Source of the DNA: Robiginitomaculum sp.
GTDB lineage: Bacteria; Pseudomonadota; Alphaproteobacteria; Caulobacterales; Maricaulaceae
DNA: 64,000 bases
NCBI GenBank assembly: GCA_021776565.1
Contig: JAJFFQ010000034.1
Span: 62,001 to 126,000 of the forward strand
Direction: 5' to 3'
Each line of letters starts with the position of its first letter. The stretch's first letter is position 1. Below the pieces are notes generated by a model that saw only the letters and a program-made list of their open reading frames with translations, searched no databases and was not told the origin of the DNA. Both the position numbers and the translations under genes were made by a program. Positions 55,844 to 63,973 of the stretch are shown here, piece after piece.

Positions 55844-56274
55844 TCTTCGTAATCTTCTTCGCTAACCTGTTCATTTTGTATTGACATAACGGTAATCATG
55901 AAGCCGGCAATGACGTCCAGCAGTGCCATGACCGTGATGACAAAAAACAGGGTAGTGGCAAAAGTCGGGATCAATAAAAATTCAACCAGGCAAATAATAA
56001 ACAGGGCCAGAGAGAGTGTGTGATTAAGCATGGCTTCGCGGCCATGACGTGCCGCCTTGAGAAACTCTGCAAACAACATCAACAGGGCGACAAGGAGGAT
56101 GACATCACCAGAAGTGACAAGCCATGGAGTACCAGAGGCCATAGGCACGGTAACAAGAACACGGGCCAACACCTCCAACACGTCTTGAAATGATCGCGAC
56201 AACACACCACCGCTTAGCGCCAAAACATTATAAATTACGATCGGCGCAGCCAATAGTGGAAATTTTTTTATCAT
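55840..56274 (-). CDS. Small integral membrane protein, unknown function
   Basis: Not recognised. 144 residues from the ATG at 56274, chosen because GGGGG lies just upstream; an ATG at 56286 adds four residues. About four membrane spans (roughly 8-25, 50-72, 84-104, 106-130) and an acidic C terminus EQVSEEDYED. No signature motifs. It converges with the small protein at 55541-55843. Confidence 0.65.
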   Translation of the reverse strand: MIKKFPLLAAPIVIYNVLALSGGVLSRSFQDVLEVLARVLVTVPMASGTPWLVTSGDVILLVALLMLFAEFLKAARHGREAMLNHTLSLALFIICLVEFLLIPTFATTLFFVITVMALLDVIAGFMITVMSIQNEQVSEEDYED

Positions 56275-56351
56275 ACTTGCCCCCATACGTGGACTTTAAT
56301 GGGCATTGTCCTGATTGTCAGGGGCGTAACGGCAGGATGAGACCGAAACCC

Positions 56352-56558
56352 TCAGGCGATGATGTCTGGTGTCAGTTGAATTTCTATGCGGTGTATATGG
56401 TCTTTTAGCGACAATTTACGTTTTTTCAGACGGGCAATCTTTAGCTGATCCTTGGCTTGGGCATCGATCAGAGCGGAAATGGCTTCATCAAGGTCACGGT
56501 GTTCCTCAGTGAGTTCTAAAAGACGCGCCCTAAGGGTTTCATCACCACTAAAACTCAT
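56352..56558 (-). CDS. DUF465 (YdcH-family) small helical protein
   Basis: A 68-residue protein from the ATG at 56558, with GAGGGGAAG upstream. Two predicted helices: residues starting DETLRARLLELTEEHRDLDE and then QLKIARLKKRKLSLKDHIHR. The LKKRKLxLKD segment is the DUF465/YdcH signature. Function is unknown throughout the family. A second member is encoded divergently at 56734-56901. Confidence 0.82.
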   Translation of the reverse strand: MSFSGDETLRARLLELTEEHRDLDEAISALIDAQAKDQLKIARLKKRKLSLKDHIHRIEIQLTPDIIA

Positions 56559-56733
56559 GAAACTTCCCCTCAGCAAGACCCGGTAATTGCCGGGCGAGCG
56601 ATTCACCTGTTAAGCATATTATGGGCGCAGAAAACCGGGCTAGGCAAGTTTTCATTTGCCCTATTGTAAAGATGTGAGGTGACGTAGCCAGGAGAACGTG
56701 GCATGGTGGTGCGTCAAACCTATGGAGGAGCTT

Positions 56734-56901
56734 ATGGCTGTGGATGCGCGTATTCGCGAATTGGGAAATAGACACTCTCACCTTGAACATGAAATCGAAC
56801 GAGAACTCAAACACCCTGCCCACGATCCATTGCACATATCCGACCTGAAAAAGCAAAAACTCAAGCTTAAAGAAGAGATGCAAAGCCTTCGACAGACCTA
56901 G
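56734..56901 (+). CDS. DUF465 (YdcH-family) small helical protein, second copy
   Basis: A 55-residue protein from the ATG at 56734 with GGAGGAG just upstream. The sequence has IRELGNRHSHLEHEIEREL and LHISDLKKQKLKLKEEMQSL, the same two-helix plan and LKKxKLxLKxE signature as its divergent neighbour. Family function unknown. Extending to 56698 would add residues with no ribosome site. Confidence 0.8.
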   Translation: MAVDARIRELGNRHSHLEHEIERELKHPAHDPLHISDLKKQKLKLKEEMQSLRQT

Positions 56902-56947
56902 GGCCAGACCTCATTAATATCATCCATTCTGCAAGTACAGGTTTTAT

Positions 56948-56980
56948 GCCAGACCCTAGGATTTTGGCCTAGCGTCTGGC
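56948..56980. repeat. Long imperfect inverted repeat between DUF465 and the SDR gene
   Basis: GCCAGACCCTAGG (56948-56960) and CCTAGCGTCTGGC (56968-56980) pair along 13 positions with one mismatch and a 7-base loop. It lies 47 bases after one stop and 48 before the next start. There is no T run, so it may be an operator, an RNA element or a weak terminator. Confidence 0.5.
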
Positions 56981-57027
56981 ACCACTTCGCTTATAATCTG
57001 ACACGACTTAGGCTATAAGGAAGAAGA

Positions 57028-57831
57028 ATGGCAGACGAACGGGTTGTTATCATCACCGGTGCCTCCAAAGGCATAGGGCTTGCCTGTGCTCGGCGCTTTG
57101 CCGAGGAAAAATGCAAACTGGTGCTGGCCGATATTGATACTGACGCTGGAAAACAGGCCGCCGATGACCTTGGGGCGGCCAATAACAAGGCCTTGTTTAT
57201 CGATTGCGATGTTGCTGATCCCCTGTCGGTGCGTAATTTGTTTGCCGAAACCCGATCTGCCTTTGGCCGCGTTGACGTTCTGGTTAATAATGCCGGCATG
57301 GTGCGTGCGGGCAATATCCTAGACCTTAGTGTTGAGGATTTTGACGCGGTTCTGGGGGTTAATTTACGCGGTGCCTTTTTGGTCGCCCGTGAAGCAGCCC
57401 GGCAAATGGTTGACCAGATCAAAGAAGCCGAAGGGCGGGCCAGCGAAGCCCGGCACCGCTACGCCATTATCAATATGTCCTCGGTTAATGCGGTTATGGC
57501 TATCGCCGATCACACCGCCTATGTGGTTTCAAAGGGTGGCATGAACCAGTTGACCAAAGCCATGGCACTGGCATTGGCGCCGCACGGCATAAGAGTTAAC
57601 GCTATTGGGCCGGGCAGTATCAATACCGATGTACTCAAAGCCGTTGCAGATAACCCCGATGCGCGCCGCAAAATCCTTGGACGCACGCCTTTAGGTCATA
57701 TCGGTGACCCGGACGAAATTGCCTCTATCGCCAGCTTTCTGGCCAGCAAGGATGCCAGCTATATCACTGGGCAGTGCCTTTATGCCGATGGCGGCAGATT
57801 GGCGCTGAACTATACGGTTGCTGCGGATTAG
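57028..57831 (+). CDS. SDR-family oxidoreductase
   Basis: A 267-residue NAD(P)-dependent dehydrogenase with a Rossmann fold. The cofactor motif is VIITGASKGIGLACARRFAE, then DVLVNNAGMVRAGNI, the catalytic Ser-Tyr-Lys in MSSVNAVMAIADHTAYVVSK, and NAIGPGSINTDVLKAVAD. An Asp follows the second strand (LVLADIDTDAG), which usually favours NAD. AGGAAGAAG precedes the ATG. The substrate is not predictable. It converges on trcR with a four-base overlap. Confidence 0.9.
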   Translation: MADERVVIITGASKGIGLACARRFAEEKCKLVLADIDTDAGKQAADDLGAANNKALFIDCDVADPLSVRNLFAETRSAFGRVDVLVNNAGMVRAGNILDLSVEDFDAVLGVNLRGAFLVAREAARQMVDQIKEAEGRASEARHRYAIINMSSVNAVMAIADHTAYVVSKGGMNQLTKAMALALAPHGIRVNAIGPGSINTDVLKAVADNPDARRKILGRTPLGHIGDPDEIASIASFLASKDASYITGQCLYADGGRLALNYTVAAD

Positions 57832-58541
57832 GCTTCTTCGGGTTTTTCCTTGAACGAGCCAAAAACCGAAGCGGCATCTACCGGCTTGTTGGCCATTTCC
57901 TGCACCCGTTCTTCTTCGGCCTTGGCTTTTTCTTCCTGTGCAGCTGTTTCTTCTGCAGCGCGCAGGGTATCTAGATCTTCACCGCGTTCCAGCGCCGCTT
58001 TTTCATCAGCCTTGCGTTTTTTTGCTGCCGCTTTGGTGACAATGGCATCGAGGTCAATTTGTTTACATAGCGCCAGACTGACCGGATCAACGGGTTTGAT
58101 GTTATTGCTATTCCAGTGGTTACGGGTGCGCACGGCATCGATTGTGGTTTTGGTTGTGCCGAGTAATTTACCGATCTGCGAATCAGGTACTTCTGGGTGG
58201 TTGCGAAGCATCCAGGCAATGGCATCAGGGCGATCCTGACGGCGCGAAAGCGGGGTGTAGCGCGGGCCTTTTCGTTTTTGTTCCATTTTATCGGCATGTT
58301 TGGGCGAGACGGCTTGCATGTCATGTCCGGTATCAGCTTCGGCTTTTTCGATCTCGTCGCGGGTTAACTGCCCGGCGCTAATGGGATCAAGCCCGCGCAC
58401 ACCAGCGGCAACATCACCATCGGCAATGCCTTTGACTTCAAGGGCGTGCAACTGGCAAAACCGTGCAATCTGGTCAAAGCTCAAAGATGTGTTGTCTATC
58501 AGCCAAACGGCGGTGGCTTTAGGCATCAGGATGCTGGCCAT
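57828..58541 (-). CDS. trcR: Cell-cycle transcriptional regulator TrcR (DUF1013)
   Basis: A 237-residue protein from the ATG at 58541 with GGAGAG upstream; the frame stays open further upstream but only through the terminator-like leader. DUF1013 features are MPKATAVWLIDNTSLSFDQI, ARFCQLHALEVKGIADGDV, RRQDRPDAIAWMLRNHPEVP and SQIGKLLGTTKTTIDAVRTR, the latter a helix-turn-helix. The C-terminal third is a charged Lys/Glu/Ala-rich coiled coil. In Caulobacter TrcR is described as an RNA-polymerase-associated cell-cycle regulator. The assignment is by family; its targets here are unknown. Confidence 0.88.
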   Translation of the reverse strand: MASILMPKATAVWLIDNTSLSFDQIARFCQLHALEVKGIADGDVAAGVRGLDPISAGQLTRDEIEKAEADTGHDMQAVSPKHADKMEQKRKGPRYTPLSRRQDRPDAIAWMLRNHPEVPDSQIGKLLGTTKTTIDAVRTRNHWNSNNIKPVDPVSLALCKQIDLDAIVTKAAAKKRKADEKAALERGEDLDTLRAAEETAAQEEKAKAEEERVQEMANKPVDAASVFGSFKEKPEEA

Positions 58542-58565
58542 GGGTCTCTCCACAAAAAAATCCAC

Positions 58566-58593
58566 AAAAAAACCCGGCGCGCGAGGCGTCGGG
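58566..58593 (-). terminator. Terminator-like hairpin in the trcR leader
   Basis: On the minus strand CCCGACGC and GCGCCGGG pair around a short loop and are followed by T7 (58572 down to 58566), 25 bases before the trcR start. A second T7 follows at 58560-58554. It sits between any upstream promoter and trcR, so it could be an attenuator or the end of a short RNA. Confidence 0.6.
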
Positions 58594-58766
58594 TGGACGT
58601 CTGCCGGTCTGGCTGTGCAAGCACTCTCCAAACCTGTTGGACGACATATAGTCGGCTTTTGAGATAAAGAAAACACCCTATCATCAGGGAATAAGCAGCA
58701 GCGTTGGTTCAGACTGGCTTAAATGCTCGCAAAAGCGTAAAAAGATTCCATATCATGGAGCGCGCA

Positions 58767-58955
58767 ATGTTTGATGAAGAAAAACCCGTCCCCAAAGGGG
58801 AGATAAAACTGGGCGAAGACCTGTATGATTTTTCCGTTGAAGACCTGACAGAACGCCTGTCTTCGTTGAAAGATGAAATCATCAGAGTGCAGAAGGCACA
58901 AGATGACAAACGTGTCGGACTTGACGCAGCGGCAGCAATCTTTGGGAAATCTTAA
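58767..58955 (+). CDS. DUF1192 family small protein
   Basis: A 62-residue protein from the ATG at 58767 with GGAG nine bases upstream. Features are MFDEEKPVPKGEIKLGEDLY and DFSVEDLTERLSSLKDEIIR, then VQKAQDDKRVGLDAAAAIFG, the DUF1192 pattern with a central coiled-coil helix. Function unknown. It lies 64 bp before rcdA on the same strand. Confidence 0.82.
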   Translation: MFDEEKPVPKGEIKLGEDLYDFSVEDLTERLSSLKDEIIRVQKAQDDKRVGLDAAAAIFGKS

Positions 58956-59019
58956 AACAAAACGGCAAGACCATTGCATAGGAACAGTACGAATCAGTCA
59001 AAATGATACGAGATAAAAC

Positions 59020-59511
59020 ATGAGTGACGATCTCTTTGCCGCCCGCCTTGGTGATTTTGCCGGGTCAGAGTTGTTCCAGCGCACGTTTCGCGAGGGTATG
59101 GATATGGTTGAGGAGACGGCAGCATATCTGGATGGGCCGGGCCGCGAAGAATCCCGTGCTTTGTCCCGCTCTGGCGCACTTGCCTATGCCGGGGAAAGCA
59201 TGCGCCTGACCACACGATTGATGCAGGTGGCTTCATGGTTGCTGGTGCAAAGGGCGGTGCGTGAAAATGAAATGAGCGCCACGGATGCCCGTGCTGACAA
59301 ATATCGCATCAATGATGTTAATTTAAGCAAGAGCCTTGCCGGCACACAGGAATTGCCCGCCGCCTTGCAGGACATTATCACTCGAGCAGCAAGAATTTAT
59401 GAGCGTACACGCCGCCTAGATGAACAATTATATGGTGACGGTCAGGAAAACACCGGTGCCAAGGCCGTCTCTGAGCAGATGGCCCGCCTGAACGCTGCCT
59501 TTGGTGGTTAA
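59020..59511 (+). CDS. rcdA: Regulator of CtrA degradation RcdA (DUF1465)
   Basis: A 163-residue helical adaptor that, in Caulobacter, helps ClpXP degrade CtrA together with CpdR and PopA. DUF1465 features are LFQRTFREGMDMVEETAAYL, DGPGREESRALSRSGALAYA and GESMRLTTRLMQVASWLLVQ, and the C terminus has RIYERTRRLDEQLYG. Length is normal. It is followed after eight bases by the convergent rpmE, a neighbourhood I recall from other alphaproteobacteria. Confidence 0.9.
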   Translation: MSDDLFAARLGDFAGSELFQRTFREGMDMVEETAAYLDGPGREESRALSRSGALAYAGESMRLTTRLMQVASWLLVQRAVRENEMSATDARADKYRINDVNLSKSLAGTQELPAALQDIITRAARIYERTRRLDEQLYGDGQENTGAKAVSEQMARLNAAFGG

Positions 59512-59519
59512 AGTGCTAC

Positions 59520-59741
59520 TTACTTTACAAAACCGGCAAACTTGTCCTTGAACTTACTGAGGCGTCCGCCACGGTCGATCAGGTGCTGGTTACCGCCCGT
59601 CCATGCCGGATGAGTTTTGCTATCAATGTCCAGATTAAGGGTTGCCCCTTCTTCGCCATAGGTGGAGTGGGTCTGGTAGGTAGAGCCATCGGTCATGACC
59701 ACGTTAATCATGTGATAGTCGGGGTGCGTATCTTTTTTCAT
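59520..59741 (-). CDS. rpmE: 50S ribosomal protein L31, zinc-free (C-minus) form
   Basis: A 73-residue large-subunit ribosomal protein from the ATG at 59741, beginning [20 protein letters not shown]. The family end has [20 protein letters not shown]. No cysteine occurs in the whole protein, so the CxxC zinc ribbon of zinc-type L31 is absent. C-minus L31 needs no zinc. A Zur-like gene lies 1 kb away, but no zinc-regulated box was seen upstream. Confidence 0.93.
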   Translation of the reverse strand: MKKDTHPDYHMINVVMTDGSTYQTHSTYGEEGATLNLDIDSKTHPAWTGGNQHLIDRGGRLSKFKDKFAGFVK

Positions 59742-59863
59742 CAATCTATTCCGAGAAAACTGGCAAAATGGGGACGTACCCCCTCAAGAAGCGCGGCTTA
59801 TACTCCTGTGTTTAGACAAGAGCAAGGACATAAAATGATTTGAATGAGTCTGAACCCATAAGG

Positions 59864-60379
59864 CTACATTTCAATGTTATCGCCAATGTTATCGGCTGTC
59901 CGGCGCTTGCCCTTTTTTCCTTTTGTAATGCGTCGTCGTCGATCTGGCCCCTGATAGGCGACCTTGTCAATAAATTCGCGTGAGGCCTTTAATGCCGCGC
60001 AAACCCGTAGCCTCAGGCTTTTCGCGGATAGCGGTGTAGAGACAATTTCTGTAACGCCGCTATCGCGCACTTCTTCAACCGCCGCTTTGGTGTTTTGTGT
60101 GCTAATCACAACAATAGGCACATCTTTGGCAACACCTGTTTTGCCGCCCCTTATATCAGCCATGAATTCTACTAATGGTTTGGGGAAAAGCTCATCCCCC
60201 AGGATGATAAGGCTGGGGACATTGAAATACATCTGGTCGAGTGCTTCCTCGGTATTGCTGGCCAGCATGATTTGCGCAAAGCCCATGTCTTCCAGTACAA
60301 ATCGATAAAGTGATGTATTTTCTGCCTGACGTTCGACCAGTAAAACCCGAACATCAGGAAACTGTTGTTTCGTGACCAT
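59864..60379 (-). CDS. Response-regulator-like protein with a degenerate acidic pocket
   Basis: A 171-residue single receiver-like domain (about 9-130) followed by a basic tail. RVLLVERQAENTSLYRFVLE replaces the usual DD pair with Glu-Arg. The phosphoacceptor position reads LIILGDELFPKPLVEFM, where an extra Gly precedes Asp. Switch positions look present in VVISTQNTKAAVEEVRDSG and IVSTPLSAKSL, but Lys of KP is replaced by Thr-Pro. The tail has a GPDRRRR motif and KGKKGKRRTADN. It may be a phosphorylation-independent or weak receiver. No kinase is adjacent. Confidence 0.75.
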   Translation of the reverse strand: MVTKQQFPDVRVLLVERQAENTSLYRFVLEDMGFAQIMLASNTEEALDQMYFNVPSLIILGDELFPKPLVEFMADIRGGKTGVAKDVPIVVISTQNTKAAVEEVRDSGVTEIVSTPLSAKSLRLRVCAALKASREFIDKVAYQGPDRRRRITKGKKGKRRTADNIGDNIEM

Positions 60380-60474
60380 TTCCCACCCCGTGCGCTTTTC
60401 GCGTCTTGTTGCTTATGGGGGACAGTAGAGTAAAACTTTTACAATCCGGTAAATGCAGAAACGTAAGTTTTATT

Positions 60475-60894
60475 TTATCGACAATTCATGCATTGGCCAT
60501 AATGCTCGATTACGCTCCGCGTAACGCAAAACCCTTCAGGTTTGTGTTCCTGCCCGGGGCGTGCGCCCTGCACTTCTGTGACTTTGGTGCAAACCTCACA
60601 AATATACAGCACCGCTGCATGGCCATGACCTGCCTGGGGGCAGGCAACAAAGGCATTGAGTGCCTCCACCCGATGAACCAGTCCGGCATTTATCAGAAAA
60701 TCAAGGGCGCGATAAACGGTTGGTGGTTTGGCACTGGTATTGGAGCGATCAATTTGAGATAGCAAATCATAAGCCTTCACCGGTGCATCGGCACGCACCA
60801 CCAGTTCCAGCACCCGTCGCCGTAATGGCGTCAGGCGAGCACCGGTTTTTGTGCAGTGCCGCTCAGCATCTTTCAGGATGTCCTGCTCGTTCAT
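60475..60894 (-). CDS. zur: Fur-family regulator, probably zinc uptake regulator Zur
   Basis: A 139-residue metalloregulator from the ATG at 60894 with AGGGG nine bases upstream. Winged helix in GARLTPLRRRVLELVVRADA and AKPPTVYRALDFLINAGLVH. The metal part contains VACPQAGHGHAAVLYICEVC and ends GQCMNCR, so two CxxC pairs form the structural zinc site. It is divergent from a ZnuD-like receptor across 154 bp with a palindrome, which favours Zur over Fur or Mur. The assignment to zinc is by context and residue pattern. Confidence 0.8.
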   Translation of the reverse strand: MNEQDILKDAERHCTKTGARLTPLRRRVLELVVRADAPVKAYDLLSQIDRSNTSAKPPTVYRALDFLINAGLVHRVEALNAFVACPQAGHGHAAVLYICEVCTKVTEVQGARPGQEHKPEGFCVTRSVIEHYGQCMNCR

Positions 60895-60984
60895 AATCAC
60901 CCCTAAGACCTGAACCTGGCAGGTTCGCAATTATTCAAATAACCTATTTCACACCTTACAAAAAGGATACTTGCCAGTTTGTTT

Positions 60985-60999
60985 TGTTATGTTATCACA
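60985..60999. promoter_or_regulatory. Candidate Zur box
   Basis: TGTTAT-GTT-ATCACA (60985-60999) is an inverted repeat with one mismatch and resembles the TGTTAT-N3-ATAACA type palindrome known for Zur in several alphaproteobacteria. It lies 50 bases before the TonB-dependent receptor start and 91 before zur. Unverified. Confidence 0.5.
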
Positions 61000-61048
61000 T
61001 CCGCACAAAATTATACAAGCATCAAAGCATGGTATTGGGACGGCACGG

Positions 61049-63040
61049 ATGAAATTTCAATGTTACAATTGGCTGGTTTTAGGTGTGTGTCTAATCACAG
61101 GATTTACCGGCGTTGCAAGGGCACAAGTTCCTGATCCAAAAGGTAATGCCGTAGAAGAAACTATTATTGTCACATCGTCTGCGGTGGGGGCACGCGCTGA
61201 TGAACTGTTACAAGGCGTAACGGTTGTTGGGGACAGCCAGTTGTCCGAGACTGCGGCGGCAGGTCTTGGTGATGTTCTGGCCAGTATGCCCGGGATTTCC
61301 ACCACCGCGTTTGGCCCAGCCGCCAGCCGTCCGGTCATTCGTGGTCTTGGTGGTGATCGGGTGCGTATGCTGGTCAATGGTGTTGGTATTATGGATGCCT
61401 CGACGGCCAGCCCGGATCATGCGGTTTCTGCCGAAGCCCTTGAGGCCACGCGGATTGAAGTGGTGCGCGGCCCTGCCGCTATTGTCTATGGCGGCAATGC
61501 CATTGGCGGTGTGGTTAATGTCATTGACGGGCGTATTCCTGAGGCAAAGCTGGACGCGCCTATAGTAGGCCGCTTTGTCACCGGCGTGTCATCGGTTGAT
61601 CGTGGAGATGTTGAGGCTTTGCGTCTGCGCACCGGTCTTGGGCCATTGGTGTTTAACGGCGAAACTGTGCGCCGTCATGGCGGCGTGGAGCGTATTTCGG
61701 GTTTTGCCCGCACCCCGGCCTTGCGCGCTCTGGAGGGCGATGGCCCAAAAGACCGCCTTCCCAACTCTGACCTGACCTTCAACACCCGGGCCATTGGTGG
61801 TTCCTATGTGGGTAATTGGGGCTTTGGCGGCGCTTCTATAAAGCGTAGTACGGCCAATTATGGCCTGCCACAAGAGGAGGATGCGCGCATAGACATGGCG
61901 CAAACCCGCCTTGATGCGCGCACGAAAATTGATCTAAACCTTGCTGCTTTCGATCAATTAAGTGTTGATTTTGGTATTTCAGATTACCGGCATTTTGAGC
62001 TGGAGAATGGCGATATTGGTACGCGCTTTGATAATGAAAGCTGGGAAGTGCGCGCCCGCACCAGGCAAAAAGAGATCAAGGGTTGGGCTGGATCACTTGG
62101 GTTTGATGCGGTACGCAAGGTTTTTTCGGCTGTGGGGGACGAATCTTTCCTTCCTAAAACTCGCACGCGTGATCTTGGTGCTTTCATCGCCGAGCGTCGA
62201 GATTATGGCAAATGGGGTATTGAAATTGGCGGTAGGCTTGAGACGCGCGATCTGCGCACCGCTTTTGCTTCACGTGATTTTACCGTCATCAGCCTTTCAG
62301 GGGGCGCTTTTATACGCCCTCGTGCGGATATGTTTCTGTCGCTGTCTGCTTCGCGAACAGAGCGCGCCCCAACCGATATTGAGCTTTTTTCTGACGGGCC
62401 ACATTTGGCCGAAAGCACGTTTGAGCGCGGCAACCAGAACCTGAACAAGGAAAGCGCCTTGTCATTTGAGGCGGTTGCCCGCTTTCATGCGGCCGGGTGG
62501 GATACCCACGTCAATCTTTTCCACTCTGATTTTCGTGACTTTGTTTTTCTTAATCCCACCGGGGGCATTATTGATGGGTTAGCAGAATTTATCTATTTAC
62601 AAGATAACGCCAAACTAAGTGGTACCGAAATTTCGGTTGAACGGGATTTATGGCAACAGGGAACATGGCGCATTAACGGTGGCCTGGCACTGGAATATGT
62701 GAGGGCCAGAACTGATAACTTCGGAAATCTGCCCCGCATCCCACCATTGGAAATTACCGGAGAGCTTAATCTTGTTTCAGACAGACTTGAAAATCACGCC
62801 GAACTAATATGGACTAATCATCAATCCAGAACGGCTGTTTTTGAAACGCCGACCAAAGGGTCAATCATGGTCAATTTTAGCACCACAATTCGGCCCATTG
62901 CCACCAGTGAAGACGTGCGAGTAGTTTTTAAACTTAGTAATTTAACCAACGCCACGCATCGCACACATGCGTCTTTTCTGAAAGACCGGCTGCCCGCTGC
63001 CGGGCGTTCTTTAAGCGCACGACTGGTCATTGATTTTTAA
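61049..63040 (+). CDS. TonB-dependent outer-membrane receptor, ZnuD-like
   Basis: A 663-residue receptor from the ATG at 61049, beginning MKFQCYNWLVLGVCLITG with cleavage after VARAQ; the longer frame from 60971 would bury the signal peptide. Plug domain (about 35-155) with GLGDVLASMPGISTTAFGPA, RPVIRGLGGDRVRMLVNGV and the segment with DHAVSAEALEATRIEVVRGP and YGGNAIGGVVNVIDGRIP. The last closely resembles ZnuD zinc receptors as I know them. A barrel of about 22 strands ends in RLVIDF. With the Zur-like gene and box upstream, zinc import is the likely role; other metals or cobalamin cannot be excluded. Confidence 0.88.
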   Translation: MKFQCYNWLVLGVCLITGFTGVARAQVPDPKGNAVEETIIVTSSAVGARADELLQGVTVVGDSQLSETAAAGLGDVLASMPGISTTAFGPAASRPVIRGLGGDRVRMLVNGVGIMDASTASPDHAVSAEALEATRIEVVRGPAAIVYGGNAIGGVVNVIDGRIPEAKLDAPIVGRFVTGVSSVDRGDVEALRLRTGLGPLVFNGETVRRHGGVERISGFARTPALRALEGDGPKDRLPNSDLTFNTRAIGGSYVGNWGFGGASIKRSTANYGLPQEEDARIDMAQTRLDARTKIDLNLAAFDQLSVDFGISDYRHFELENGDIGTRFDNESWEVRARTRQKEIKGWAGSLGFDAVRKVFSAVGDESFLPKTRTRDLGAFIAERRDYGKWGIEIGGRLETRDLRTAFASRDFTVISLSGGAFIRPRADMFLSLSASRTERAPTDIELFSDGPHLAESTFERGNQNLNKESALSFEAVARFHAAGWDTHVNLFHSDFRDFVFLNPTGGIIDGLAEFIYLQDNAKLSGTEISVERDLWQQGTWRINGGLALEYVRARTDNFGNLPRIPPLEITGELNLVSDRLENHAELIWTNHQSRTAVFETPTKGSIMVNFSTTIRPIATSEDVRVVFKLSNLTNATHRTHASFLKDRLPAAGRSLSARLVIDF

Positions 63041-63177
63041 TTGAGACCCACAGGTGCAACACAGTTGCATGCGACAACCTGTCCCTTCTTGTCCTTATAA
63101 AAAATAAGGTAATACAACATCGACAGTATGAAACTGGTTCAGATGGCTGAACCGGCTGTCTAGATGGGGGATTAGCG

Positions 63178-63816
63178 ATGAAATTTTCTAAAATCGCTGC
63201 TGCGGCCCTAGCCGCGACGTTTTTAAGTTCTGGTGTTGCCCTGGCCCAGGAAGGCCCATGGCAGGTGCGGTTTCGCGCCATTGCCGTGCTTCCTGATATA
63301 GACTCCGTTGTGTCACCTATTGGTGGCCGCGCATCGATAGATCAGGCCTATGTGCCAGAGTTGGATATTTCCTATTTTTTTAGTGACAACGTTTCTATGG
63401 AACTGGTTCTTGCCACGACCAACCATGATGTTTCTGCCAAGGCAACCGCCTTGGGAAATCTGGATTTAGGTGATGTGTGGTTGTTGCCACCAACTCTGGT
63501 GCTTCAATACCATTTTGCGCCAGAAGCCATGATAAATCCTTATATCGGTGCCGGTGTGAATTACACAGTGACCTATTCTTCTGATTTGCCAGGAGCCTCA
63601 CCGCTTGCAAATATTCATTATAAAGACAATATCGGACTGGCGCTAAACGCCGGATTTGATGTCAACTTTGGTGGCGACTGGTTCTGGAATTTTGATGTCA
63701 AAAAAGTATACCTGAATACCGATGTTACGATTGATGCCGGGGGGCTTGGTATTGTCAACGCCGATGTTGATCTGGATCCATGGATTGTTGGCATAGGATT
63801 TGGCAGACGCTTCTGA
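63178..63816 (+). CDS. OmpW-family outer-membrane protein
   Basis: A 212-residue outer-membrane barrel of about eight strands. Signal peptide MKFSKIAAAALAATFLSSGV ends after VALAQ. Family features are GPWQVRFRAIAVLPDIDSVV, YVPELDISYFFSDNVSMELV and LPPTLVLQYHFAPEAMINPY with the hallmark YIGAGVNYT. It ends in WIVGIGFGRRF with the terminal aromatic residue. GGGGA precedes the ATG. OmpW forms a narrow channel for small hydrophobic molecules. A strong hairpin follows. Confidence 0.9.
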   Translation: MKFSKIAAAALAATFLSSGVALAQEGPWQVRFRAIAVLPDIDSVVSPIGGRASIDQAYVPELDISYFFSDNVSMELVLATTNHDVSAKATALGNLDLGDVWLLPPTLVLQYHFAPEAMINPYIGAGVNYTVTYSSDLPGASPLANIHYKDNIGLALNAGFDVNFGGDWFWNFDVKKVYLNTDVTIDAGGLGIVNADVDLDPWIVGIGFGRRF

Positions 63817-63834
63817 TTGCAGCATTGAGCACAT

Positions 63835-63872
63835 AAAAGGCTGGTCTGCGCGGGGCGTTGGTCGGCCTTTTT
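63835..63872 (+). terminator. Terminator after the OmpW gene
   Basis: AAAAGGC (63835-63841) pairs with GCCTTTT (63865-63871) around a GC-rich inner hairpin, ending in a run of five T, 19 bases after the ompW stop. Confidence 0.6.
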
Positions 63873-63973
63873 GATGTAAAGCGTGTCAACAATCTGCATG
63901 TGTACAGTTGGCAGACAAGGCACGATCCGTTAAGACGCCCGCTGCACCGACCACAACTCATTTGGGGAATATC

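Noticed and set aside
58600-58720. tRNA or SRP RNA in the region before trcR
   Set aside because: No T-loop consensus, acceptor pairing or SRP tetraloop motif was found; only a terminator and small stems remain.
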